Below are positions 11,815 to 20,310 of a stretch of DNA of 64,000 bases, in pieces; within the stretch, counting starts at the first letter, position 1, and each line of letters starts with the position of its first letter. A program made the position numbers and the translations under genes. This stretch comes from Mycolicibacterium hodleri (GTDB taxonomy: Bacteria > Actinomycetota > Actinomycetes > Mycobacteriales > Mycobacteriaceae). Location of the stretch: NCBI RefSeq assembly GCF_025822245.1, contig NZ_JACKTL010000036.1, forward strand, positions 124,285-188,284, in the 5' to 3' direction. Below the pieces are notes generated by a model. It saw only the letters and a list, made by a program, of their open reading frames with translations, was not told the origin of the DNA and made no database searches.

Positions 11815-12744
11815 TTACCCGGCGAGCAGCGGCTTGAGCAGCTCGCCGACCGCGGTCACTCCGCCGGGGTGGTACCCGTCGATGCTGGTGACCGGGCTGA
11901 GGATGACACCGTCCACGCCGGCGTCGAGGACCTTCTCCTTGACCTGCTCGGCGATCTGCTCCGGGCTGCCGAACACCGCCTGCTGCCGGAAGTCCTCCGG
12001 AATGAAGTCGGCGGTGACGCCCTCGCCGATGATTGCGACGACGAGCATGCTCGTCTCCAGCGTCGCGGGATCCCGGTCGATCTTCTCGCAGTTCTCCTTG
12101 ACCACCTGAATCTTGCGGGGGAGCTCGTCGAAGCCGGCGATGATGTTGAGGTGGTCGAAGTGCTTGGCGGCCAACGGAATCGTCTTCTTCTCGCCACTGC
12201 CGCCGATCATCAGCGGGATGTGGTCACGGAAGCGTGGTTCGGCCATCGCCTCCTGCGTCTTGTAGTACGTGCCGGAGAACGTCGGCCGCTCGCCCTCGAG
12301 CATGGGCAGGATGATCTGCAGGGCCTCGCCGAGGCGGTTGAACCGGTCGGTGAAGGTGCCGAAGTCGTAGCCCAGCGAGTCGTGCTCCAGCTCGTACCAG
12401 CCGGTGCCGATGCCGAGGATCGCCCGGCCCTGGCTGATGACGTCCAGCGTGGTGATGGCCTTGGCCAGGAGCGTCGGGTTGCGGTAGGTGTTGCCGGTGA
12501 CGAGGGTGCCGAGCTGCACGCGCTCGGTGGCCGCCGCCAGTGCGCCGAGGGCGGTGTAGGCCTCGAGCATCGGCTGGTCGGGGGTGCCCAGGCCGGGCAG
12601 CTGATAGAAGTGGTCCATCACGAAGACGGAGTCGAAGCCGGCGGCCTCGGCCTCCTGCGCTTGGGCGATGACGGTGGGAAAGAGCTGCTCAATCCCGGTG
12701 CCGTAGGAGAAGTTGGGGATCTGAAGTCCGAGTCGAATGGTCAC
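11815..12744 (-). CDS. LLM class flavin/F420-dependent oxidoreductase
   Basis: 309 aa luciferase-like TIM barrel. The N-terminal IRLGLQIPNFSYG strand, the VFVMDHFYQL segment, GNTYRNPTLLAK and ILGIGTGWYELEH are typical of the F420-dependent LLM subgroup common in mycobacteria. Position next to ndh matches Rv1855c. Start set at GTG 12744 (VTIRLG), where homologues begin; longer starts would add only a few non-conserved residues. Substrate unknown. Confidence 0.87.
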   Translation of the reverse strand: MTIRLGLQIPNFSYGTGIEQLFPTVIAQAQEAEAAGFDSVFVMDHFYQLPGLGTPDQPMLEAYTALGALAAATERVQLGTLVTGNTYRNPTLLAKAITTLDVISQGRAILGIGTGWYELEHDSLGYDFGTFTDRFNRLGEALQIILPMLEGERPTFSGTYYKTQEAMAEPRFRDHIPLMIGGSGEKKTIPLAAKHFDHLNIIAGFDELPRKIQVVKENCEKIDRDPATLETSMLVVAIIGEGVTADFIPEDFRQQAVFGSPEQIAEQVKEKVLDAGVDGVILSPVTSIDGYHPGGVTAVGELLKPLLAG

Positions 12745-12820
12745 GTGTGTGACCCTAGCCACGCCTAACCGGAACGTGTACCCCGTTTCGCTCTCGGCGG
12801 ACGCCGGAATGAATCCGGGC

Positions 12821-13492
12821 TCAGGCGAAGCTGGCGAGCGCCCCGTGGCTTACGTGCAGCGTCTGCCCGGTGATGTGCCTGGCCGCCGGGGTGGTCAGGA
12901 ACAGCGCCAGCCGGGTGATCTCCGCGGCCACGGACGGTGAGGTGGTCGCGATGCCGTCGTAGCCGGGCTCGGCGCCCCGGCCGGACGCGACCGCGTTGAG
13001 CGTGACGCCTCGGATTCCGAAGTGCGTCGCCTGTCCCGCAGTCCAATTCGACAGGGCGGCCTTGACCGCGGCCTCGGCGCTGCCCTCCGTGGCGTTGTCG
13101 GCGACGACGTTGACGATGGTGCCGCCGGAGCGGAGGTGGTCGCCGAGGATCTGCACGGTCAGCACGGCCGAGAGCACCGTGGCGTCCATCGCCGCGCGCC
13201 AGGTGTTGGCGCGCTCGGTCAGCGTGTAGGTGCGGGGGTCGCCACCGTCCCAGCGCAGTGCCGGCACGTTGACGATCGTGTCGAGATGATGCGGGAACTG
13301 GCTGCGGGCCTCTTCGAGACTGGACGGGTCGGTGTTGTCGAAGACGATCGAGTCGACGTCGAGTTCCTTGGCCGCCACCTCGAGTTCGTCCCGCCGAGAA
13401 CCGGCGATGACCACCTGATGACCCGCGTCGCGGAATCCCTCGGCGATGATGCGCCCCAGTTCGGTGTCGCCACCGGTCAGCAGCACGTCCAT
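12821..13492 (-). CDS. Short-chain dehydrogenase/reductase family protein
   Basis: 223 aa Rossmann protein (Rv1856c-like). The N-terminal glycine motif is atypical (LTGGDTELGRIIAEG in place of TGxxxGxG), and the usual Tyr-x-x-x-Lys catalytic pair is not evident: the corresponding helix reads AAVKAALSNWTAG. The C-terminal RHITGQTLHVSHG is a normal SDR end. It may therefore bind a nucleotide without classical dehydrogenase activity. ATG 13492 preferred over two preceding Met codons. Leftward, upstream of the LLM gene. Confidence 0.8.
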   Translation of the reverse strand: MDVLLTGGDTELGRIIAEGFRDAGHQVVIAGSRRDELEVAAKELDVDSIVFDNTDPSSLEEARSQFPHHLDTIVNVPALRWDGGDPRTYTLTERANTWRAAMDATVLSAVLTVQILGDHLRSGGTIVNVVADNATEGSAEAAVKAALSNWTAGQATHFGIRGVTLNAVASGRGAEPGYDGIATTSPSVAAEITRLALFLTTPAARHITGQTLHVSHGALASFA

Positions 13493-13574
13493 CATCACGA
13501 CCTCCTCGTGTTCGACGCTGAACCCAGCGAGTCGCCGTTCATGTTACTGGACAGTAGCTAGGCGATCGAACGCG

Positions 13575-13826
13575 CCACGCGAAGAATCGTGGGTGTCACC
13601 GCGTTGCAGTCGGCCGTGTCCCCGGCGCCGTGAGCAACTCGGGCGGTCTGCCGCGGTGGATCTACGTGCCGGGGTCAACCTGGTCTGCGGACTGCTCGGC
13701 GACGGCTCTCCGGGGCTAGCGGCCGACATCACCGCGGCGTCGGCAACCGACCTGCGGCTGGGACCGGGGCAACGGGTCGCCTTCACCGTGAAGGCCCGCA
13801 AAGTGTCGATTCATCGCGCGCGGTAA
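13575..13826 (+). pseudogene. modC: Decayed 3' remnant of modC (molybdate ABC ATPase, TOBE domain)
   Basis: The last ~57 codons (13656-13826), from VDLRAGVNLVCGLLGDG to VAFTVKARKVSIHRAR, look like the C-terminal TOBE/Mop subdomain of ModC (GLAADITAASATDLRLGPG is the typical loop-strand). Just upstream, PREESWV in the same frame and GVTALQSAVSPAP in another frame resemble the preceding TOBE strand, so the reading frame is broken at least twice. No ATPase domain, ModA or ModB is present. In M. tuberculosis modABC lies exactly here, between Rv1856c and apa, so this is best read as the scar of a deleted molybdate transporter. Confidence 0.7.
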
Positions 13827-14022
13827 CGCTTGCCGAGGCGGCCGCGATCAAGCAGAAGTCGACACCCGCGCACCGCGCGGGTGCCGAGCCGCGCCCCCGT
13901 GTGCTCAGCAATCCCTCAAATGCTGACTGCCATTGGGTTTGATTGCTCAGCAATCTCCAAGTTTGGCACTCTAAGAGCAACTCACACTTGCGTCACGGCC
14001 GTAACACGGTAGTTTCTTCCCC

Positions 14023-14958
14023 ATGCAGCACCCTCCTCGACGCAGGCGCTTTCCCAAGGCACTGGCCACGGCCGTCCTTGCGGGCGTCACTGCCGTGACA
14101 GTCGCGCTTCCCGGTACCGTCGCCCACGCCGATCCCGTCCCGCCGCCGGAGCCGGTTCCCGCACCGGCCCCGGCTCCTGCGCCCGTGCCCGCCCCCGCGC
14201 CGGCTCCCGTGGATCCGAACGCTCCGCCGCCGCCGCCCGCCGATCCGAACGCTCCGCCGCCGGCCGATCCCAGCGCGCCGCCAGCGCCACCCCCGGAGCC
14301 GGGCCGCGTCGACAACGCCGCCGGCGGCTTCAGCTACGTCGTCCCGGCGGGCTGGAAGGTCTCGGACAACACGCAGCTCTCCTACGGGCAGGCGTTGCTC
14401 ACCAAGATTCCCGAGGCCGGAGCCGAAGCGCCGTCGGACACGAGCGTCCTACTTGGTCGGCTCGACCTGAAGCTGTTCGCCGGTGCCGAGACCGACAACG
14501 CGAAGGCCGCCACCCGCCTGGCGTCCGACATGGGCGAGTTCTTCATGCCCTTCGCCGGCACTCGCCAGGGTCAGGAAGCCGGACCGCTCGACGCGGCCGG
14601 CCTCCCGGGCGCCTTCTCCTCCTACGAGGTCAAGTTCACCGACACCACCAAGCCCAATGGCCAGATCTGGGCCGGCGTCGTAGGCGACGTTCCGCCGCCC
14701 GGGTCGCCGCGTGGTCAGCGGACGCCGGAACGCTGGTTCGTCGTGTGGCTGGGTTCGGCGAACCACCCGGTCGACAAGGGTGCGGCGGCGACGCTCGCGC
14801 AGTCGATTCGGTCGTTCACGCCGCCGCCACCTCCGCCGCCGCCCGCGCCGGATCCCAACGCGCCCGCACCCGATCCCAACGCGCCACCGGCGCGGCCCGG
14901 CGTCGGCGTTCCCGTTCCCGTGACGGACGCGCCCCCCGGGATGATGCCGGCTGGCTAA
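14023..14958 (+). CDS. apa: Apa: alanine/proline-rich secreted (fibronectin-attachment) protein
   Basis: 311 aa exported protein. Signal peptide about residues 1-36: basic start MQHPPRRRRF, hydrophobic core LATAVLAGVTAVTVALPG, cleavage after AHA. A Pro/Ala-rich linker (about 37-95) is followed by a folded central domain (about 98-265: NAAGGFSYVVPAGW through SIRSFTPP) and a second Pro-rich tail with repeated DPNAP units. This matches the mycobacterial Apa/FAP/MPT32 family, a mannosylated cell-wall adhesin. The Pro/Ala/Thr-poor composition of the linker compared with M. tuberculosis may affect glycosylation. About 200 bp upstream are AT-richer than the surroundings and presumably hold its promoter. 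Confidence 0.9.
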   Translation: MQHPPRRRRFPKALATAVLAGVTAVTVALPGTVAHADPVPPPEPVPAPAPAPAPVPAPAPAPVDPNAPPPPPADPNAPPPADPSAPPAPPPEPGRVDNAAGGFSYVVPAGWKVSDNTQLSYGQALLTKIPEAGAEAPSDTSVLLGRLDLKLFAGAETDNAKAATRLASDMGEFFMPFAGTRQGQEAGPLDAAGLPGAFSSYEVKFTDTTKPNGQIWAGVVGDVPPPGSPRGQRTPERWFVVWLGSANHPVDKGAAATLAQSIRSFTPPPPPPPPAPDPNAPAPDPNAPPARPGVGVPVPVTDAPPGMMPAG

Positions 14959-15032
14959 TGCGTCGATCGACGGCCGACCGTGCATGTTTCATGCGTCTAA
15001 TCGTTACCGTCGCCGGGTAGACCGGAACCTGA

Positions 15033-15050
15033 CCCGGCGACGTCGCCGGG
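15033..15050. terminator. 18-bp perfect palindrome after apa
   Basis: CCCGGCGACGTCGCCGGG lies between apa and the next gene. It may be a terminator stem or a regulator site for the small membrane protein that starts 28 bp further on. Confidence 0.45.
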
Positions 15051-15078
15051 CTGGTTCGGCTACTGGCAGGAGTGCGTC

Positions 15079-15381
15079 ATGAACATGGTTTTGGCAACGG
15101 AGTTCGTCGCCGCACGATCCAGCACACTCACCAGCGTGGGGTGGATCGGGTACATCATCATCGGCGCCCTCGCGGGCTGGATCGCCGGGAAGATCGTCAA
15201 GGGCGGCGGCTCGGGCATTCTGCTCAACATCGTCATCGGCATCATCGGTGCGTTGATCGGCGGCTTCCTGCTGAGCTTCTTCGTCGACACCGCGGCGGGC
15301 GGATGGTGGTTCACGCTGTTCACCGCCATCCTCGGCTCGGTCATCCTGCTGGCCATCGTCGGCGCGGTACGCAAGAGGTAA
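15079..15381 (+). CDS. GlsB/YeaQ/YmgE (transglycosylase-associated) family membrane protein
   Basis: 100 aa protein with three hydrophobic helices: about residues 21-37 (GWIGYIIIGALAGWIAG), 47-70 (GILLNIVIGIIGALIGGFLLS), and 80-97 (WFTLFTAILGSVILLAIV). The Gly-rich first hairpin with GWIAGKIVKGGG is the family signature. Members are small stress-induced inner-membrane proteins of unknown mechanism. Position after apa matches Rv1861. The adhA-type gene that follows it in M. tuberculosis is absent here. Confidence 0.85.
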   Translation: MNMVLATEFVAARSSTLTSVGWIGYIIIGALAGWIAGKIVKGGGSGILLNIVIGIIGALIGGFLLSFFVDTAAGGWWFTLFTAILGSVILLAIVGAVRKR

Positions 15382-15427
15382 CCGCAGCGCGGCTCGGTGT
15401 GCCCGCGAGCGGCGGGGGGTCCAGTAC

Positions 15428-16192
15428 CTAGGTCGACAGGTGCCAGACCACGGCCGCCGCGAGCGCACCGAGTCCGTTGAGCGACCAGTGCAGGGCAATG
15501 GGCGCGATCAGGCTACCGCTGCGTCGGCGCAGCCAGGTGAAGACGAAACCGGCCGCGCCCGTGGCAATCACGGCCATCACGACGCCGGCGACCATGCCGA
15601 CGACGCCCGCGCCGAACAGGTCGGTGAAGCCGACGTTGCTGCTGGTCAAGCCGAAGGACGTGGCGATGTGCCACATTCCGAACAACAGCGAACCGGCCGC
15701 GGCGACACCCCTGAACCCCCACGCCCGGTCGAGCGCACCGTGCAGCACCCCGCGGAAGGCAAGCTCCTCGGGGATCACGGTTTGCAGGGGAATGATGATC
15801 ATCGACGCGAGCAGCGCCCCCGAGATGGTGGCGTAGTGGTTGTTCATGAACATCGGCCGGGTCCACGGCAACAGTGCGCCGACGCCGATGACGGTCCCGA
15901 CCAGGGCGACGGCGCCGATCGCGTACCAGGCACCGGACCGCCAGTGGTCCCGGCCGAGTCCGAGTTCGGTCCAGCCGAGACCTCGGGATCGCACCAGCAG
16001 CACCAGGACGATCGCCGCCGCCGGAACGACGACGACGTTGGCCAGGGGGGTGGTGAAGTGTGCGAGCAGGTTCGTCATGATCAACACGACCACCACGACG
16101 CCCACGTCGACGTACACCCGGAAGTGATGCAGCGCCGCCATCTGACCGATGAGCGGATGAGGCGGCGCTTCGGCCGTGACGACGTCGGACAT
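15428..16192 (-). CDS. CPBP family intramembrane metalloprotease
   Basis: 254 aa polytopic membrane protein. Abi/CPBP motifs are visible: PEELAFRGVLHG (motif 1, the Glu-Glu pair and Arg), FGMWHIATSF (motif 2 His), and a C-terminal IALHWSLNG His (motif 3). About seven to eight hydrophobic segments. Homologues process or bind membrane-anchored substrates; the target is unknown. Start set at ATG 16192 (MSDVVTAE), giving the length of Rv1863c. Divergent from the CoA-transferase gene 121 bp away. Confidence 0.85.
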   Translation of the reverse strand: MSDVVTAEAPPHPLIGQMAALHHFRVYVDVGVVVVVLIMTNLLAHFTTPLANVVVVPAAAIVLVLLVRSRGLGWTELGLGRDHWRSGAWYAIGAVALVGTVIGVGALLPWTRPMFMNNHYATISGALLASMIIIPLQTVIPEELAFRGVLHGALDRAWGFRGVAAAGSLLFGMWHIATSFGLTSSNVGFTDLFGAGVVGMVAGVVMAVIATGAAGFVFTWLRRRSGSLIAPIALHWSLNGLGALAAAVVWHLST

Positions 16193-16313
16193 AACTCGCC
16201 GAGCATACGTCAGGAGCCCATATTGGCAGGTCAACACCGGTACATCGCAGCTGCTCCGACCGGACGCCGACCCGGCCCCCGCGACCTTCGGCCGCTGCAC
16301 GATACTGATCCGC

Positions 16314-18668
16314 ATGCTTGACACGTGTCAGCTTTTGGCGTCGACGAGGGTGCTGGACCTCGGTGGTGCGGACTCGGACGGGGTCGGCAGGATCTTCGCC
16401 GACCTCGGCGCCGACGTGCTGCTGGTCGAGGAACCGGGTGGCGCGGCGCATCGCGCGGCCCGGCCGACCGTGGCGGGATCGTCGATCGCCTTCACGCTGA
16501 ACAACGCCAACAAGCGCAGCATCGTGCTCGACCCGACCGACGCCGCCGACCGCGCGCGGTTCGCCGAACTCGTCGGCGGGGCCGACGTGCTGGTCGACGG
16601 CAGGGGAGCCGCCGGTGCTGCGGCGTTCGGGCCGTCGGTCTCGGAGCTGGCCACGCGGCACGAGCACCTGGTCGCGCTCGAGATCACCGACTTCGGGACG
16701 ACGGGTCCGCGGGCTGGCTGGCAAGCCACCGACTCCGTGTTCTACGCGATGTCGACCGCGCTGTCGCGGTCCGGTCCGACGGCGGGCCGGCCCGTGCTGC
16801 CACCGTCCGGTTTGGCGACGTCGACTGCCGCGGTCCAGGCGGCGTGGGTGGCGCTCGTCGCGTACTACCACCGGCTGCGTACCGGCACGGGCGACTACGT
16901 CGACTTCTCCCGGTACGAGGCGGTCGTCCAGTGCCTCGATCCGCCGTTCGGGTCCGAGGGGCAGGCGGCCGTCGGGCAGAAGCAGTCCGGGGAGTTGTGG
17001 CGAGGACGCCCACGCAACCAGCAGATCTACCCGACGTTCCCGTGCCGCGACGGGTTCGTCCGGATCTGCCTGCTGTCGGCCCGCCAGTGGCACGGCATGC
17101 GGGCCTGGCTCGGCGAGCCCGAGCAGTTCGCCGACCCGAAGTTCGAGACGATCGTCGCCCGCTTCCTCGCCTCGGCAGAACTCAACGCCGCGATCGGGGA
17201 GCTCTTCGCGTTGGAGTCGATGGACGATCTGGTGTCGGAGGGACAGCGCCGCGGTGTCCCGATCGCCGCCGTGTTCGCCCCGGCGGAGGCGTTGGCCTCG
17301 GAACACTTTCGGTCGGTCGGCGCGCTGACCGAGACCCGGGTCGGCGCCGACTCCACGCTGGCGGTCCCGGCCGGCCCGTTCGTCGTCGACGGTCACCGCG
17401 CCGGAATCTCGCGTCCCAGCCCGGTGGCGGGCGACGGCGACGACGGCTGGCTGCAGACGTCGGGTCCGGGGCGGGCGTCGGCCGGCGAGGCCGGGCCGCT
17501 GCCGTTCGATGGACTGCGCGTACTCGACCTCGGTGTCATCGTCGCCGGAGGTGAACTCGGTCGGCTGTTCGCCGACCACGGCGCCCAGGTGATCAAAGTC
17601 GAGAGCGCCGCCTATCCGGACGGTCTGCGGCAGACCCCACCCGGGCAGCCCATGAGTCGGTCGTGGGCGCTGACCCATCGCAACGAGTACAGCCTCGGAC
17701 TGGATCTGCGCTCGCCGGAGGGGGCCGCACTCTTCCGCCGTCTCGTCTCGGCCTCCGACGCCGTGTTCGCCAACTTCAAGCCGGGTACCCTTGCCGCACT
17801 GGGGTTCTCGCACGACGAGCTGACGAAGGTCAACCCGCGCATCGTGCTGGCCGAGAGCAGTGCGTTCGGTGCGACCGGGCCGTGGAGCGATCGCATGGGC
17901 TACGGCCCGCTGGTGCGGGCCACCACCGGCGTCAGCCGGCTGTGGACGTCGGACGATCCCGGGGACACCGGCTTCTACGACGCGACCACGATCTTCCCCG
18001 ACCACGTCGTCGCGAGGATCACCGCGATCGCCACCCTCGCGGCGTTGATCGGCGGAGGGGATTCCGGCGTCCGCGTGCACATTTCCCAGGCCGAGGCCGC
18101 CGTCAACCAACTCGCCACGGCCTACGTCGCCGACGCCGCGCAGGCCGCCGGGCTCGAGCTGGGCGTCGACGACGCGGTGCACGCGGTCTACCCGTGCGCC
18201 GGGGACGACGAATGGTGCGTGATCTCCGTGCGCTCCGACGACGACCGCGCCGCTCTGGCTAAGGTGCTGGACGACGAATTGTCCAGCACGGCAGACGGAC
18301 TCGTCGAACAGGTAGCGCAGTGGACGGCCACCCTGGACAAGGCCGAGGTCGTCGCGGCCGTACAGGCCGCGGGCGTACCGGCCGGACCGATGAACCGTGC
18401 GGTGGACGTGCTCCACGATCCGCAACTCGTCCACCGCCACCTCTACGCCGAGATGGTGCATCCGCTGTTCGCGGCGCCCATCTCGACCGAGACCCACCCG
18501 GCGCCGTTTCGGCGGATCGCCGACGCGCCCCTGCGGCCCGCTCCGATGCCGGGCGAACACACCCGGCAGATCGTCGGCGACGTCCTCGGCCTCGACGCCA
18601 CCGAGACCGACCGGCTGATCGCCGACGGCGTGCTCTTCACCTGGACCCCCGACCCCCCACTCGCGTAA
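16314..18668 (+). CDS. Double-domain CaiB/BaiF-type CoA-transferase
   Basis: 784 aa, about twice the normal class III CoA-transferase length. Two CaiB domains are fused: domain 1 about residues 7-370 (RVLDLGGADSDGVGRIFADLGADVLLVEE is its start region) and domain 2 about 395-780 (LRVLDLGVIVAGGELGRLF). The helix that carries the catalytic Asp in formyl-CoA transferase reads FSRYEAVVQ in domain 1 and ISQAEAAVN in domain 2, so Glu replaces Asp in both. Family enzymes move CoA between acyl groups; some instead act as racemases. Matches Rv1866 in size and position. The thiolase-like gene follows after 16 bp, suggesting a shared acyl-CoA or sterol-type pathway. Confidence 0.85.
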   Translation: MLDTCQLLASTRVLDLGGADSDGVGRIFADLGADVLLVEEPGGAAHRAARPTVAGSSIAFTLNNANKRSIVLDPTDAADRARFAELVGGADVLVDGRGAAGAAAFGPSVSELATRHEHLVALEITDFGTTGPRAGWQATDSVFYAMSTALSRSGPTAGRPVLPPSGLATSTAAVQAAWVALVAYYHRLRTGTGDYVDFSRYEAVVQCLDPPFGSEGQAAVGQKQSGELWRGRPRNQQIYPTFPCRDGFVRICLLSARQWHGMRAWLGEPEQFADPKFETIVARFLASAELNAAIGELFALESMDDLVSEGQRRGVPIAAVFAPAEALASEHFRSVGALTETRVGADSTLAVPAGPFVVDGHRAGISRPSPVAGDGDDGWLQTSGPGRASAGEAGPLPFDGLRVLDLGVIVAGGELGRLFADHGAQVIKVESAAYPDGLRQTPPGQPMSRSWALTHRNEYSLGLDLRSPEGAALFRRLVSASDAVFANFKPGTLAALGFSHDELTKVNPRIVLAESSAFGATGPWSDRMGYGPLVRATTGVSRLWTSDDPGDTGFYDATTIFPDHVVARITAIATLAALIGGGDSGVRVHISQAEAAVNQLATAYVADAAQAAGLELGVDDAVHAVYPCAGDDEWCVISVRSDDDRAALAKVLDDELSSTADGLVEQVAQWTATLDKAEVVAAVQAAGVPAGPMNRAVDVLHDPQLVHRHLYAEMVHPLFAAPISTETHPAPFRRIADAPLRPAPMPGEHTRQIVGDVLGLDATETDRLIADGVLFTWTPDPPLA

Positions 18669-18684
18669 CGGAAGAAAGGCCATC

Positions 18685-20157
18685 GTGCCCCTTGATCCCA
18701 GAACACCCGTGCTCGTCGGCTATGGCCAGGTCAACCAGCACGACAGCGACGCAGAAGTCGAGCCCGTCGATCTGATGGAGCGGGCGGCGCGGGCCGCGGC
18801 CGACGCCCGGGTGCTCGAAGCCGTCGATTCGGTGCGCATCGTCAACCTGCTGTCGTGGCGGTACCGCAACCCCGGTGTGCTGCTGGCCGAACGGATCGGG
18901 GCGACCGGGGCCGACGGGCGCTACACCAGCATCGGTGGCAACGTCCCGCAATCCCTGGTCAACCAGGCCTGTCTCGACATTCAGTCGGGAAGCGCCGACA
19001 CCGTGATGATCGCGGGGGCCGAGACCTGGCGTACCCGGACCAAGGTGCGCGCGGCCGGCGGCAAGCTCGACTACACCAAGCAGGACGACTCGGTGCCCGT
19101 GCCGCAGGGCGGCGACGACGAGTTCGTGTTGGCGGGCCCGGTCGAGCTCCGCATTCACCTGGACCGACCGTCGTACGTGTATCCGATGTTCGAGCAGGCA
19201 CTGCGGATCTCGGCGGGGGAGGCGCCCGACGGGCATCGCCGCCGGATCGGCGAGCTGTGGGCTGGGTTCAGCGCCGTCGCCCAGGGCAATCCGCACGCGT
19301 GGAACCGCAATCCCGTTACCGCCGAGGAGATCTCGGAACCGAGTGCGAGCAACCGCATGATCAGCTGGCCGTACACCAAGCTGATGAACTCCAACAACAT
19401 GGTCGACCAGGGTGCCGTTCTGATCCTGACGTCGGTGGAGAAGGCCCGGCAGCTTGGGATTCCGACCGACCGCTGGGTGTTCCCGTATGCCGGGACCGAC
19501 GCCCACGACACCTATCTGATTGCCGAGCGCGCCGAGCTCGACCGCTCACCCGCCATTCGGATCGCGGGCGGCCGCGCACTGGAGCTGGCCGGCAAGGGGG
19601 TCGACGACATGGACTTCGTCGACTTGTACTCCTGCTTCCCCTCGGCCGTCCAGGTGGCGGCGCGCGAACTGGGGCTCTCGCTCGACGGCGACCGCGCGTT
19701 GACCGTCACCGGTGGTCTGACGTTCGCCGGCGGGCCCTGGAACAACTACGTGACCCACTCCATCGCCACGATGGCCGAGCACCTGGTGGCCGCCCCGGGC
19801 ACGCTGGGCCTGGTGACGGCCAACGGCGGCTACCTGACCAAGCACAGCTTCGGTGTGTACGGCACCGAACCGCCGACGGGCGAATTCCGTTGGGAGGATC
19901 TGCAATCCGCCGTCGACGCGGAGCCGACCGTGGTCGCCGAGGATCACTGGGAAGGCGTCGGGACCGTCGAGTCGTGGACGACGCCGGTGAGCCGTGAGGG
20001 CGCCGCGGAGAAGGTCTTCCTCGCGGTGCGCACACCAGCCGACACCCGGGCGCTGGCCGTCGTCACCGACGCGTCGGAGGCGGAGACGAGTACCCGCGAG
20101 GACATCGCCGGCGTGAAGGTTCGGGTCGACGCCGACGGGACCGCCACCCTCCTCTAG
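18685..20157 (+). CDS. Thiolase-superfamily protein (acetyl-CoA acetyltransferase / lipid-transfer type)
   Basis: 490 aa thiolase-fold protein (Rv1867-like). The start region LDPRTPVLVGYGQV, the middle AGAETWRTR and a C-terminal half with DFVDLYSCFPSAVQVA and TANGGYLTKHSFGVYG are typical of the SCP2/lipid-transfer thiolase branch. An additional C-terminal OB-like segment follows about residue 400. Classical thiolase Cys positions are not obvious, so it may be a ligase or aldolase-type thiolase relative. GTG start with GAAAGG upstream, 16 bp after the CoA-transferase: same operon. A hairpin ends the unit. Confidence 0.8.
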   Translation: MPLDPRTPVLVGYGQVNQHDSDAEVEPVDLMERAARAAADARVLEAVDSVRIVNLLSWRYRNPGVLLAERIGATGADGRYTSIGGNVPQSLVNQACLDIQSGSADTVMIAGAETWRTRTKVRAAGGKLDYTKQDDSVPVPQGGDDEFVLAGPVELRIHLDRPSYVYPMFEQALRISAGEAPDGHRRRIGELWAGFSAVAQGNPHAWNRNPVTAEEISEPSASNRMISWPYTKLMNSNNMVDQGAVLILTSVEKARQLGIPTDRWVFPYAGTDAHDTYLIAERAELDRSPAIRIAGGRALELAGKGVDDMDFVDLYSCFPSAVQVAARELGLSLDGDRALTVTGGLTFAGGPWNNYVTHSIATMAEHLVAAPGTLGLVTANGGYLTKHSFGVYGTEPPTGEFRWEDLQSAVDAEPTVVAEDHWEGVGTVESWTTPVSREGAAEKVFLAVRTPADTRALAVVTDASEAETSTREDIAGVKVRVDADGTATLL

Positions 20158-20168
20158 CGCACCCCCCG

Positions 20169-20221
20169 GCGATTTGTGGCGTTTCGGGAGCGCTGAGCGC
20201 TCCTGAGCGACCGCAAATCGC
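20169..20221 (+). terminator. Long imperfect hairpin ending the thiolase transcript
   Basis: Arms GCGATTTG.../...CAAATCGC with internal complementary GGGAGCGCT/AGCGCTCCT give a roughly 26-bp imperfect stem just after the thiolase stop. Confidence 0.65.
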
Positions 20222-20234
20222 GTCGGGGTCCCTG

Positions 20235-20263
20235 TTGACTTCGTCGCCACCGCTGCCTATCGT
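20235..20263 (+). promoter_or_regulatory. Sigma-A-type promoter of the rhamnose operon
   Basis: TTGACT (20235-20240), 17-nt spacer, TATCGT (20258-20263). A start near 20270 would place the LacI-type operator immediately downstream of the initiation site. Confidence 0.65.
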
Positions 20264-20277
20264 GAGCGCGGTCACGT

Positions 20278-20293
20278 ATTGAAACGTTTCAAT
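20278..20293. promoter_or_regulatory. LacI-family operator, perfect 16-bp palindrome
   Basis: ATTGAAACGTTTCAAT is a perfect palindrome with the central CG and the GAAACGTTTC core typical of LacI/GalR operators. It lies just after the predicted transcription start and 17 bp before the mutarotase GTG. The LacI regulator at the end of the same operon is the obvious ligand. Confidence 0.8.
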
Positions 20294-20310
20294 GCAGCGG
20301 AAGGTGAGCG

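Noticed and set aside
15513-18683. A 1056-codon open frame antisense to the CPBP and CoA-transferase genes
   Set aside because: Composition is Arg/Gly/Asp/Val-rich with no domain; it mirrors two well-supported genes. Long antisense frames are expected at this GC content.
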